A stretch of DNA of 64,000 nucleotides from Streptomyces zagrosensis (GTDB lineage Bacteria > Actinomycetota > Actinomycetes > Streptomycetales > Streptomycetaceae): the NCBI RefSeq assembly GCF_014203645.1, contig NZ_JACHJL010000001.1, positions 248,001 to 312,000 on the forward strand. Reading direction: 5' to 3'. This document shows positions 1-7,688 of this stretch, in pieces (position 1 is the stretch's first letter; each line of letters opens with the position of its first letter). A program made the position numbers and the translations under genes. The notes beneath the pieces are model-generated. The model was not told the DNA's origin and searched no databases. It saw only the letters and a list, made by a program, of their open reading frames with translations.

Positions 1-417
1 GGGGCGCCGATGGAGGGCGAGCAGTGGGAGTTGTTCGCCTCGGCCGCCGAGCACCCCGAGAACCGCCGCACGATCATCGACGTAACGACGGGCAACCGTC
101 ACCCCGATGTGTGGCTCGACCTCATGGTCCGGCACTCCGTCGAACACAGCGTCCCCCAGGCGCTTCGCGCATGGCTCGACTCCTGGGCGCTGGAGGACTT
201 CCACGAGCAGATCTCCGGCTCGAAGCTGCCGGTATGCGTGGTGGTCGGCGGGCACGACCCGGCGCTGTCGGCCGAGGTCATGCGCCAGACATGGCTGCGG
301 TGGTACCCGGCCGCCAGGCTGGTGATTTTGCCGTATGCGGGGCACTATCCGGCGGACGAGTCGCCACTTGCGCTGATACGGATCGTGGAGGATTTCCTCG
401 CACAGGACCCGGAATAG
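1..417 (+). CDS. alpha/beta hydrolase, C-terminal part (5' end outside the window)
   Basis: The reading frame is already open at base 1 and ends with TAG at 415-417, so only the last 138 residues are present. The segment VCVVVGGHDPALS looks like the strand-turn carrying the catalytic acid of an alpha/beta hydrolase. YAGHYPADE near the end carries the expected catalytic histidine. The nucleophile elbow would lie upstream, outside the window. Substrate is unknown; the cap-like segment in between gives no specific hint. The stop codon falls inside the first unit of a degenerate 10-base repeat. Family assignment is fairly safe, function is not. Confidence 0.75.
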   Translation, partial: GAPMEGEQWELFASAAEHPENRRTIIDVTTGNRHPDVWLDLMVRHSVEHSVPQALRAWLDSWALEDFHEQISGSKLPVCVVVGGHDPALSAEVMRQTWLRWYPAARLVILPYAGHYPADESPLALIRIVEDFLAQDPE

Positions 418-521
418 CATGAAATTGCATGGAGTAGCGCGCGATGGCACCGGGCAGCGCGAAATAGCGCGGGATAGCTTGGAGCGCGCGAAACAGTTCG
501 GAGCAGTGCGGAATAGTGCAA
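411..521. repeat. degenerate 10-base periodic repeat, about 11 units
   Basis: From 411 the sequence falls into consecutive 10-base units resembling GGAATAGCGC (for example 411 ggaatagcat, 431 ggagtagcgc, 461 gaaatagcgc, 471 gggatagctt, 510 ggaatagtgc), with one 9-base slip near 481-489. The first unit contains the stop codon of the hydrolase. The rest of the 420-630 interval has no convincing gene; 547-570 holds a short GGTGGCTCC tandem. One unit per DNA turn would phase any bound protein, but no function is known. Confidence 0.6.
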
Positions 522-630
522 AACCAGTGCTGCCATCCGCATTGCCGGTGGCTCCGGTGGCTCCGGTGGCACCCGTGTCACCGGAGCCCGCTGTGTCTCC
601 GGTCCTCCCGCCGCCGCTTTCGCCGCCGCG

Positions 631-1263
631 CTAATCGCTGTTTTCGTTGGATGTTGCACCAGGGGATGTGCTGGCGGTTTTGCCGGTGTCTTTTTGTAGC
701 CTTTCGCGCCGCTCCCGTTCCGTCTGCTCGTATTCGGGCAGCAGTTGCTTGGTGATGCGCTTCACGTAGCCCTGGGTTTCGTTGAACTCGGGGATGCCGC
801 GCGCCCGGAGTACCGCGCCGGGGCCCGCGTTGTAGGCGGCGAGGGCTAGTTCGGTGGGGTTGCCGGGGACGTCCTTGACCGAGGTGTAGAGGTGGCAGAG
901 ATAGCGGGCCTGGGCCGGGATGGCGTCCTTGGGGTTCCAGACATCGGCCTTGCCGTCGCCGTCTGCGTCGCGGCCCCATTCGGACCAGGTGGCCGGCGCG
1001 AACTGCGCGATCCCATCGGCCTTGCCGGAACTCGCTTGAGGGTCCCACCCGCTCTCAGCGTCGATTTGCGCGCCGAGCAACGGCACGCTCAGCGGGGCGC
1101 AGGTGCGGGCTGCGGCCTCGATCGCCGCGCGGTGCTCGTCCGGAACGGTGGGCAATGGGTCGGCAGTGTCCTCAGCCAGTTCTCGTACGGTCATGATCCC
1201 GGCGCCGAGCAGCGCAGCGCTGGCCACGACCGTGAAACCGAACCGGGCGCGACGGGTCACCAT
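631..1263 (-). CDS. lytic transglycosylase, SLT-type, secreted or membrane-anchored
   Basis: The 210-residue protein starts with a positively charged stretch and one hydrophobic segment (about residues 8-25), then an SLT/lysozyme-like fold. QIDAESGWDPQ (about 67-76) carries the catalytic glutamate (about residue 70). GIAQFAPATW and AAYNAGPG (about 142-149) are the substrate-cleft motifs of goose-type lytic transglycosylases. Cysteines near 54 and 123 could pair outside the cell. The likely role is cleavage of peptidoglycan glycan strands. The C-terminal tail is polar and Lys/Arg/Ser-rich. The ATG at 1263 was chosen because the hydrophobic segment begins just after it; no clear ribosome binding site precedes it, so the start is less certain than the fold. 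Confidence 0.82.
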   Translation of the reverse strand: MVTRRARFGFTVVASAALLGAGIMTVRELAEDTADPLPTVPDEHRAAIEAAARTCAPLSVPLLGAQIDAESGWDPQASSGKADGIAQFAPATWSEWGRDADGDGKADVWNPKDAIPAQARYLCHLYTSVKDVPGNPTELALAAYNAGPGAVLRARGIPEFNETQGYVKRITKQLLPEYEQTERERRERLQKDTGKTASTSPGATSNENSD

Positions 1264-1445
1264 GCTGAAGCGGAAGGGAGGGAGATGAGCATGGGAGGGA
1301 CGATAACCGGATTTACGCAGGTGCCTGTAATCGAGTGAAGACGCGGGGTGATTGATTCGTATGCGCGTTCGTATGGCGTCGTAGGTCGCGCTCCGGCCGG
1401 CGCGGCGCGCATGCGTGAGCGGTAGACCCCGCGGCCGATGGCGCT

Positions 1446-2168
1446 TCAGGAGGCTTGCGGGGCCTCGTGGTTGGCCGGGCGGCGGCTCATCACGTATCCG
1501 GCGATCGTGCCGACCGCGAACAGTGACAACACCGAGACGGCGGTGCTCAGCCAGGTGGCACCGAGCCACTGGCCACCCAGGTAGCCAAGGCCCACGCTGT
1601 ACGCGGCCCACATCAACCCGGCCAGCGCGGACCAGGGCAGAAACTCAGCAGCCTTACGGTGCGCGGCGCCAGCGCCCAGGCTCACCACGGAGCGCCCGGC
1701 GGGCGCGAACCGGGCGAGGACGACGAGTGTGCCTCCGCCATGCACCAGGGCGGTGCCCAACTTCTGCTGGGCGGCGGTCAGTCGGCGGGATCGGGCGATG
1801 GCGCGGTCGAGGCGTTCGCCACCACGCCAGGCCAGCCGGTAGGCGACCAGGTCACCGAGCAAAGAGGCAGTGGCGGCGCACAGCACCAGCGCGAGCATCT
1901 CGGGCACGTCGGCGTCGGGCTTTACGCCTCGCGCGGCACCCACCGCATCGGCGGTCGTGGTGCCGGCTGCGGCCGTGGCCGCAGCGATCACCAAGATGCC
2001 GCTGGGTAGTACGGGCAGGAAGACATCGAGGAGTACGGACATGCCGATGATCACGTAGATCCACGGGGTGTTTACCAACGACCCCAAGGTTTCTAGCAAC
2101 GTCTCTCCCGATCCCGATCCCCCGCCGCGACGTCGCAAGGGAGCGGCAGGAGCGGCCTCTACAGCCAT
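1446..2168 (-). CDS. DedA-family membrane protein
   Basis: About 240 residues with several hydrophobic segments in the DedA/SNARE-associated layout: an N-terminal amphipathic run (LLETLGSLVNTPWIYVIIG), an acidic-proline loop (LDVFLPVLPSG), then a central region with LLGDLVAYRLAWRGG and the conserved-looking RFAPAGRSVVSLGAGA. DedA proteins are polytopic and several act as undecaprenyl-phosphate or phospholipid flippases. The G/xFxPGxR-like arginine motif fits, but the exact substrate cannot be read here. The ATG at 2168 puts a short charged tail before the first helix; starts nearer the first helix are possible. Separately transcribed from its neighbours. Confidence 0.78.
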   Translation of the reverse strand: MAVEAAPAAPLRRRGGGSGSGETLLETLGSLVNTPWIYVIIGMSVLLDVFLPVLPSGILVIAAATAAAGTTTADAVGAARGVKPDADVPEMLALVLCAATASLLGDLVAYRLAWRGGERLDRAIARSRRLTAAQQKLGTALVHGGGTLVVLARFAPAGRSVVSLGAGAAHRKAAEFLPWSALAGLMWAAYSVGLGYLGGQWLGATWLSTAVSVLSLFAVGTIAGYVMSRRPANHEAPQAS

Positions 2169-2365
2169 ACAGCGTACGCCTGTGTCGAAAGAGCATACCG
2201 AGCACGAGCCGCTGGTGTTGATCTCCTGAGGCTGTGATCGCGCCGCACGGCCGCTGTGGGTGCATGTGACAGGGTCGTTAAGTGTCGATAATGAGGCCCA
2301 AGCGCATGGGCACACCGTGCACAACATCGCATAACGGGCCAGTTATTCCGCCCAATCTCGGTACC

Positions 2366-2377
2366 TCGATATATCGA
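2366..2377. promoter_or_regulatory. perfect 12-base palindrome TCGATATATCGA
   Basis: An AT-rich perfect palindrome in GC-rich DNA, about 200 bases upstream of the DedA start. It resembles operators of PadR-like regulators, an analogy only. The interval 2169-2545 otherwise holds no supported gene. A 46-codon minus-strand frame from about 2418 to 2278 exists but has no recognisable homology. Confidence 0.3.
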
Positions 2378-2545
2378 CTCGTCACCACGTCGTTACCTCG
2401 GCAGATCGGTAGAGCCATCAGCTGACGGTCCTCATGCACCCGCGTGCGGGGCGCCCGGGGCGGTGGCGCCGCCGCCTGCGGCTCACCTCTGCGCTGCTGG
2501 TCGGCGAGCGTTCGCGCAAGGGGGCGAGTCGGGTCTGAACGGCGT

Positions 2546-2581
2546 CCGGCCGCCACCCGATCGATATCGGGTGGCGGCCGG
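2546..2581. terminator. strong hairpin, 16-bp perfect stem
   Basis: CCGGCCGCCACCCGAT (2546-2561) pairs perfectly with 2566-2581 across a 4-base loop. It lies about 75 bases beyond the stop of the DoxX gene on the minus strand, as expected for a Streptomyces-type terminator without a strong U tract. Confidence 0.7.
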
Positions 2582-2654
2582 GGTGCCGGACGCAACACCG
2601 GCACAGGTGCCGGTGAGCGGTGGGCTAGCGGGCCGATGGACGGCCCGCGGGTGG

Positions 2655-3122
2655 TCAGACGCGGGTCGGCTGGCGCCGCGGCTCGGTCGAGAGCTGCTCG
2701 CGCTCGCTGCCGATAACGCGGTCGAGCGCCCAGGGGCCGGGGCCGGTGAAGACGATGAGCAAGAACGCCCAGCAGAACATCGCGGACGCCTCGCCGCCGT
2801 TTTCGAGCGGCCACAGCTTCTCGGTCTGGTGCTCGACGAAGTAGGCGTACGCCATCGAGCCGGAGGATATGAACGCGGCGGGGCGGGTGAGGAGGCCGGT
2901 CATTACGAGGATGCCGCCGACGAGTTGGATCACGGACGCGTACCAGCCGGGCCAGGAGCCCGTGTCAATGGTGGCGCCGGTGCCGCCTACGCCGCCGAGG
3001 ACGCCAAAGAGCGAAGAGGCGCCGTGGCAGGCGAACAGCAGGCCGACGACGATCCGGAACAGGGACAGGACGTGAGGCCGCGCAGCGTCGAGGCGCTCGG
3101 TGAGCGGGGCGGGATATGGCAT
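2655..3122 (-). CDS. DoxX-family membrane protein
   Basis: 155 residues with four predicted membrane helices. The first (about 18-40) contains LFRIVVGLLFACHGASSLFG, typical of DoxX/DoxD-like proteins. It is followed by IQLVGGILVMTGLLTRPAAF and a C-terminal LLIVFTGPGPWALD segment. DoxX proteins are small quinone- or redox-linked membrane proteins, often part of thiol or oxidative-stress systems; no partner gene is adjacent here. The ATG at 3122 is preceded by AGGAG at good spacing. Followed by a strong hairpin terminator. The 5' region 3123-3600 holds no supported gene. Confidence 0.85.
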   Translation of the reverse strand: MPYPAPLTERLDAARPHVLSLFRIVVGLLFACHGASSLFGVLGGVGGTGATIDTGSWPGWYASVIQLVGGILVMTGLLTRPAAFISSGSMAYAYFVEHQTEKLWPLENGGEASAMFCWAFLLIVFTGPGPWALDRVIGSEREQLSTEPRRQPTRV

Positions 3123-3601
3123 GAGGGGGACTCCTCGTTTCGGGGACGGGAAACAACGAGGGGGCCAGGTTAGGTACGCCTATCCGATTGTTGCAAGTTC
3201 AAGTTCTGCCAGGCTGTCTCCATGTGGCCTGGAGAAGCCCTTGCCGGCCGCGCGCGGGGGCGGGAAGTGGGCGTGGAGGGCGGTATGTGTCCATCGCCCC
3301 TGCCCGTGGCGTTGCACGCATCGCGGCGGCTGCGCCGCGCAGCGTCACCAACCCCTTACGGGATCGCCGTCCGCCACCTGTACTCGGTGAACACCCTCGG
3401 TCGGCACGTCGAGCCCACGGCGACGTGCAGGTAGCTGCCTAGTGGTCTCGACCAGTTGGTATGGACTTTTCGCGAGGCTCAGGCCGCTCGCTTTGAGGTC
3501 GTTCGTGTAGTGAACGCGAGCGTGGCCGAATTTCGACGGTCCGTCGAGAAGTGCCTCCACGGAAAGGGTGTCCGAGGGGTGCGGACCTTGGTCCTTCGGC
3601 T

Positions 3602-3646
3602 GTCAACCCACGGTTGACGAGTCGAGGCTGTCAACCTACGGTTGAC
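3602..3646. promoter_or_regulatory. two identical perfect palindromes GTCAACC-N3-GGTTGAC (operator pair)
   Basis: GTCAACC CAC GGTTGAC at 3602-3618 and GTCAACC TAC GGTTGAC at 3630-3646 differ only in the 3-base centre and are spaced 28 bases centre to centre. The second ends two bases before the ATG of the next gene, so a bound protein would cover the start. Because that gene carries a helix-turn-helix, autoregulation is the simplest reading. No ribosome binding site fits between operator and ATG, so a leaderless transcript is likely. Confidence 0.75.
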
Positions 3647-3648
3647 GC

Positions 3649-4392
3649 ATGACGAAGCCATTAAGCGTGACGCCTCCCGTCCGGCTCGACGAGCTGATCG
3701 AGGCCATCAAGAAGGTCCACCCCGACGCGCTCGACCAGCTCTCCGGCGCGGTGGTGGCCGCCGACCACCTCGGGGACCTGGCCGATCATCTGATCGGCCA
3801 CTTCGTGGACCAGGCGCGGCGCTCCGGCGCCTCCTGGACGGAGATCGGCAAGAGCATGGGGGTCACCCGGCAGGCGGCCCAGAAGCGGTTCGTGCCCAAG
3901 GGCGCGGGGGAGTCGGCGGACCCCAACCCGCAGCAGGGCTTCAACCAGTTCACCGAGCGGGCCAAGAACGCGGTGGTGGCCGCGCACAACGAGGCCAAGG
4001 CCGCGGCCAACGCGGAGGTGGGCCCCGAACATCTGGTCCTTGGGCTGCTGAGTGAGCCACAGGGGCTGGGTGCGCGGGCGATCCTCGCGCAGGACGTGCC
4101 GCTGGAACGGGTGCGGGAGGTGGTGGTCGCGGCGCTGCCTGCGGCGGCAGACGAGGTGCCCGAGCTCATCCCGTACACCGCAGGGGCACGCAAGGCGCTG
4201 GAGCTGACGCTCCGGGAGGCCCTGCGGCTGGGGCACAACCACGTCGGGACGGAACACCTGCTGCTCGCGCTCCTTGAACACGAGGACGGGGCCGGCGTCT
4301 TGGCGGATGCCGGCATCGACAAGGAGGCTGCGACGGCCCACGTGGCCCAGGCCGTGGCGGCTATCGCCGCCGACACCGCGGAGCGACAGTAG
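3649..4392 (+). CDS. Clp_N-domain protein with N-terminal helix-turn-helix
   Basis: 247 residues. The N-terminal part (about 50-82) has a helix-turn-helix-like stretch, SWTEIGKSMGVTRQAAQKRF. Two Clp_N repeats follow (about 95-165 and 175-240), recognisable by GPEHLVLGLL and GTEHLLLALLEHEDG. There is no AAA+ ATPase domain, so it is not a Clp unfoldase subunit. It may sense or adapt ClpC/ClpP substrates while acting as a DNA-binding regulator; that role is inference. Two identical palindromes sit directly before the ATG (3649), with no Shine-Dalgarno, suggesting autoregulation and leaderless translation. Confidence 0.85.
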   Translation: MTKPLSVTPPVRLDELIEAIKKVHPDALDQLSGAVVAADHLGDLADHLIGHFVDQARRSGASWTEIGKSMGVTRQAAQKRFVPKGAGESADPNPQQGFNQFTERAKNAVVAAHNEAKAAANAEVGPEHLVLGLLSEPQGLGARAILAQDVPLERVREVVVAALPAAADEVPELIPYTAGARKALELTLREALRLGHNHVGTEHLLLALLEHEDGAGVLADAGIDKEAATAHVAQAVAAIAADTAERQ

Positions 4393-4401
4393 GGCGGTGC
4401 C

Positions 4402-4468
4402 GTGGGTTGGTGTCGTGGGTCGGTGCCGCTCGGGTGCCGTGGGTCGGTGCCGGTCGGGTGCCGTGGCG
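4402..4468. repeat. 24-base tandem repeat between convergent genes
   Basis: Two near-identical 24-base units at 4415-4438 and 4439-4462 (both begin GTGGGTCGGTGCCG), flanked by partial copies at 4402-4414 and 4463-4468. The repeat fills most of the short space between the Clp_N-protein stop and the PhoD-like stop. Confidence 0.7.
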
Positions 4469-4469
4469 G

Positions 4470-6473
4470 TCAGCGGCGCGGTGGGCCCACGGTGCGTTGC
4501 ATCGCGGTGACCAGCCTGGCCGCCCCCGAGCGGTCCACGCGCGCCTGATCAAGGCGTAGCTTCGCGTCCCGGCCGCGCAGCGTCAGGGTCATGAGCTGGT
4601 TGCCGAACCAGGGCCCGCCCGTGCGCCGCCAACCGAGCGCCGCCCGCCCCGTCCTGCCGTGCCGGGCGAAGACGCGGCCGAGTTGGCGGCCCGCTCGGCT
4701 CCAGCCGAACCGGAAACCGACTCGGATCGACGCCGGAATGCTGTTGTGCACCGGCGAGCAGGTCAGTTGCAGCACGTGGCTGTTGGGCGGCAGCGGCCAG
4801 CGTGACCAGTCAGGCTCTGCGACGTATGCGTGGTGCACGTCCCCGGACAGCACGCTGATCGTCGCGGGTGCCTGTGGGCCGCGCCCCGCCTCGGCGATCA
4901 GGTCGGTCAGCGCGTCGAAGGAGCTGGGGAAGGCCGACCAGTGCTCCAGATCGGCGCGCTGCCGTACGTTCTCGGCGATCCGCGCCCAGCGGGGCCCGCG
5001 TTCGCCCGCGCACAGCGCCGCGTTCCACCCCTCGACGTCGTGTACGAAGTGGGGCAACAGCCACGGCAGCGAGGTGCCGATGAGCAGATGGTCCATCTCG
5101 CCTTGGCCCGCGTGCGCCTGGTCGCGGAGCCAGGTCAACTCTTTCTCGTCGAGCATGGACCTGGCGCCCTCGTCGAGCACCCGGGCTGCCCGGGTGTCCA
5201 CCATCAGCAACCGCACGCGACCGTAGTCGCGACGATAGCTCCAGCGGGCGAACGTCGGGTCGGCGTCGGAGCGTTCGACGAAGTCGCGCAGCACAGCGGT
5301 GGCGTCCGGCGCCGTCGTGGGATGAGCCAACCCCGAGTGTCCGGTAGGCGCTTCGGCGGCGGCACCACCCGCCGCCGACACGGAGCTGACCGTCGTACCG
5401 GGCCCCGCGCTCGCCTCATCGGCCGGCGCTGCCCCACTGGCCTGCTCCGCCGTCGCGCTCTGCGCCTGGAGCTTCTCCCGGCGCTCCCGTTGCTCGTTCT
5501 CCTGCTGCTCTTGCGCTGTGCTTGCCGCGCGGACCGCCGCGTAGAGTTCGTCGGCCGCGAGTTCGGCGGGGGAGAGGTTGCCCAGGTGCTGGTACACCCA
5601 GTACGACATCAGCCCGCTCAGCACCCGCGTGCGCCACCAGGGGGTGGCCCGCATCTGCGCCAACCAGGCGGCGCTGGTATTCCAATCATCGACCACGTCA
5701 TGATCATCGAACATCATGCAGCTGGGCACGGTGGAGAGCAGCCACCGCACCTCCGGGTCAAGCCAGGACTCGTAGTAGAGCCGGGTGTACTCCTCGTAGT
5801 CCGCGACCTGGTGCCACGGTGGCTGGCTCACATCGCGCCGGGTGGCCAGCCAGGCGCGGGTGGCCGCTGAGGTCTCGTCCGCGTACACCTGGTCGCCGAG
5901 CAGGACCAGCGCATCGGGGCGCTCGCCATCAGGCGTGTGGGCGATGTGGCCGGCGAGGGTGTCCAGCGCGTCGGGGCCGACCGGATCATGGGCGTCCGCT
6001 CCGGGTGGCGCCGCCCATCGGCAGGAGCCGAAGACGATCTGCACGGCGGGCGCGCCACCGGTGGCGGAGGCGGCTGCTTGGCCGCGTGCGGTCGCTTGCT
6101 CGGGGGACGGCGTACGGATCGTGGACGCGGGGAACCGTGAGTCCGGCAGCGGCCACACCCGTTCGCCGTCGAGCAGCACCTCATACGCGCTCACGCTGCC
6201 CGGGCGCAGCCCCGTGACCTCCACGAGGGCGTAGTGGTGCCCGGCGATCCGCCAGGTGCGAGTCGATCCGCCCGGCTGTGCGCCGGCGGTGAGCTGCTCT
6301 CGTACGGGCTCGGTGTGCGCTACCTGCGGCGCGCCACCGGTGGCAGCGTCCGCTACGGGTACGCAGCGCACCTCTACCGTGCACGGCTCGTCGGTCTCCA
6401 CCCATACGGTGGCGCGCTCGCCAGTTTCCCAGTCGATCTGGCGTAGCAACGGCCCCAGGCGCAACCTGGCCAT
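4470..6473 (-). CDS. PhoD-like metallophosphoesterase
   Basis: 667 residues. An N-terminal beta-rich domain (about 1-120, PhoD_N-like, WVETDEPCTVEVRC) precedes a metallophosphatase core with GDQVYADE (about 193-200), DDHDVVDDW (about 256-264) and GDVHHAY near the C-terminal end, the metal ligands of the PhoD family. It would hydrolyse phosphodiesters or phosphomonoesters using metal ions. Unlike classical secreted PhoD, no Tat or Sec signal is present at the chosen ATG (6473), which has GGAGG at good spacing, so a cytoplasmic location is likely. A low-complexity Ala/Glu/Gln-rich insert occupies roughly 335-430. The 5' region contains a long GTAC-rich inverted repeat. Confidence 0.85.
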   Translation of the reverse strand: MARLRLGPLLRQIDWETGERATVWVETDEPCTVEVRCVPVADAATGGAPQVAHTEPVREQLTAGAQPGGSTRTWRIAGHHYALVEVTGLRPGSVSAYEVLLDGERVWPLPDSRFPASTIRTPSPEQATARGQAAASATGGAPAVQIVFGSCRWAAPPGADAHDPVGPDALDTLAGHIAHTPDGERPDALVLLGDQVYADETSAATRAWLATRRDVSQPPWHQVADYEEYTRLYYESWLDPEVRWLLSTVPSCMMFDDHDVVDDWNTSAAWLAQMRATPWWRTRVLSGLMSYWVYQHLGNLSPAELAADELYAAVRAASTAQEQQENEQRERREKLQAQSATAEQASGAAPADEASAGPGTTVSSVSAAGGAAAEAPTGHSGLAHPTTAPDATAVLRDFVERSDADPTFARWSYRRDYGRVRLLMVDTRAARVLDEGARSMLDEKELTWLRDQAHAGQGEMDHLLIGTSLPWLLPHFVHDVEGWNAALCAGERGPRWARIAENVRQRADLEHWSAFPSSFDALTDLIAEAGRGPQAPATISVLSGDVHHAYVAEPDWSRWPLPPNSHVLQLTCSPVHNSIPASIRVGFRFGWSRAGRQLGRVFARHGRTGRAALGWRRTGGPWFGNQLMTLTLRGRDAKLRLDQARVDRSGAARLVTAMQRTVGPPRR

Positions 6474-6584
6474 CTGCTGTCCCTCCGTCGCTTCGTCGCC
6501 GCGTGGCCGTGGGGCCATGTGGCCGTGGGGGCGCCCCCGGTGGCCCAGCGCGGCCGTCCGGCGCGTTCGCCACGGCCGTACGCA

Positions 6585-6625
6585 CGTACCGTACGGCTCT
6601 ACTGTTCGCGCGTTTGTACGGTACG
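6585..6625. promoter_or_regulatory. GTAC-rich inverted repeat upstream of the PhoD-like gene
   Basis: CGTACCGTAC (6585-6594) and GTACGGTACG (6616-6625) are perfect inverted copies separated by 21 bases, about 110-150 bases upstream of the PhoD-like start on the minus strand. Could be an operator; it does not match a PHO box as I know it. The interval 6474-6770 has no supported gene. Confidence 0.35.
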
Positions 6626-6701
6626 GAATGACCGGGCCGCACGGGAAGTTTCCGCCGACGTGGCGGCCCGTGCAGGAAGCAGCATCGAAGCGGACCTCGA
6701 T

Positions 6702-6743
6702 CAGTTGTCGCGCATCAGTTGTCACGCACCAGCTGTCACACAG
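6702..6743. repeat. 14-base direct repeat, three copies
   Basis: CAGTTGTCGCGCAT (6702), CAGTTGTCACGCAC (6716) and CAGCTGTCACACAG (6730) follow head to tail in the gap between the HNH nuclease terminator and the PhoD-like gene. Function unknown. Confidence 0.6.
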
Positions 6744-6770
6744 CACACGCCGTCGCCCACCCATGCGGCT

Positions 6771-6802
6771 GGCCCGCCGCCCCGTGCGGGGGGCGGCGGG
6801 CC
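6771..6802. terminator. hairpin terminator of the HNH nuclease gene
   Basis: GGCCCGCCGCCCC (6771-6783) pairs perfectly with 6790-6802 around a 6-base loop, 26 bases past the stop of the nuclease gene on the minus strand. 13-bp GC stem, no marked U tract. Confidence 0.7.
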
Positions 6803-6827
6803 AGTGGTGGTGCGTGGTGCGGGCTGG

Positions 6828-7496
6828 TCAGCAGCGGTTGAGGATGCTGCTGAGGGCGCTCTTTTCGGCGCTGTCAACGGACAGGCCGTAGGAGTGCTTC
6901 ACCGAGACCCACATCCGGGCGTACGTGCAGTGGTAGCTGTTGGTGGGCGGCAGCCACTCGGCGGGGTCCTTGTCCCCCTTGGCCTGGTTGACGTTGTCGG
7001 TGACGGCGAGGAGCTGGGCGCGAGTGAGGTCGTTGGCGAAGCCCTCACGCCGGGACGTGGTCCAGGCGTTGGCGCCGGACTTCCAGGCCTCGGACAGCGG
7101 CACCATGTGGTCGATGTCCACGTCGGACGCCGCGTGCCAGGTAGCGCCGTCGTACGGGGAGAACCAGGAGCCCTTGACGGCGGCGCAACTGCTGTCCTGC
7201 TCGACGTCCTTGCCGTCCCGTTTGAGGACGACCTCGCGGGTGTTGCAGGCGCCGTTCTGAGTGCTCCAGTGCGGGAACTTGTCGCGGCTGTAACCGTCCG
7301 ATGAGCCCTCGGCCTTGACGGTGAGCTGCGAGAGGTAGGTGCGCGCGGTGGCGGCGTCCGGCGGGGTGGGCGGAGCGGCATACGCGCTCGGGCCGCTCAG
7401 CACCAACGTGCCGACCAGCGTGACGAGTCCACCGATGGCGGTGGCTCGACGCGCGTAGACGCCTCGACGTGATGAGGTCGTGTCCGTACGGGACAT
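6828..7496 (-). CDS. secreted HNH-type nuclease (DUF1524/GmrSD C-terminal-like)
   Basis: 222 residues. A Sec-type signal peptide (arginines at 10-17, hydrophobic core about 20-36, cleavage near AYA-AP at 40/41) indicates export. The mature part carries DIDHMVPLSEAW (about 127-138), the beta-beta-alpha metal motif of HNH nucleases, followed by NVNQAKGDKDPAEW (about 168-181) and a C-terminal YHCTYARMW segment. Four conserved-looking cysteines could form disulfides. The likely role is extracellular DNA or RNA degradation for nutrient recovery. The ATG at 7496 has GGAG upstream. Transcribed alone, with its own hairpin terminator. Confidence 0.85.
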   Translation of the reverse strand: MSRTDTTSSRRGVYARRATAIGGLVTLVGTLVLSGPSAYAAPPTPPDAATARTYLSQLTVKAEGSSDGYSRDKFPHWSTQNGACNTREVVLKRDGKDVEQDSSCAAVKGSWFSPYDGATWHAASDVDIDHMVPLSEAWKSGANAWTTSRREGFANDLTRAQLLAVTDNVNQAKGDKDPAEWLPPTNSYHCTYARMWVSVKHSYGLSVDSAEKSALSSILNRC

Positions 7497-7688
7497 GGCG
7501 AACTCCCTCTGAAGTGGGGGGATGCGGGCGCTGTGGCCCAGATATGTTCTCGGCGCCGGGTTTCCGTGGGGTAGGCGCTAGGTAACAGGGTGACGACGCG
7601 GTCATGTCAAAGCAAGGGGCGCTAGGGGTTTGGCGTATCCGTACGCGGCGGCCATGGCCAGTGCTTTGACGCGCCGTAAGGTGAGGGT

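Noticed and set aside
578..1048. Arg/Gly-rich frame opposite in phase to the transglycosylase
   Set aside because: Same-strand shadow with no ribosome binding site; composition typical of out-of-frame high-GC reading.
1264..1440. Possible c-di-AMP (ydaO) riboswitch before the lytic transglycosylase
   Set aside because: Such riboswitches precede cell-wall hydrolase genes in Streptomyces, but the conserved blocks were not seen here.
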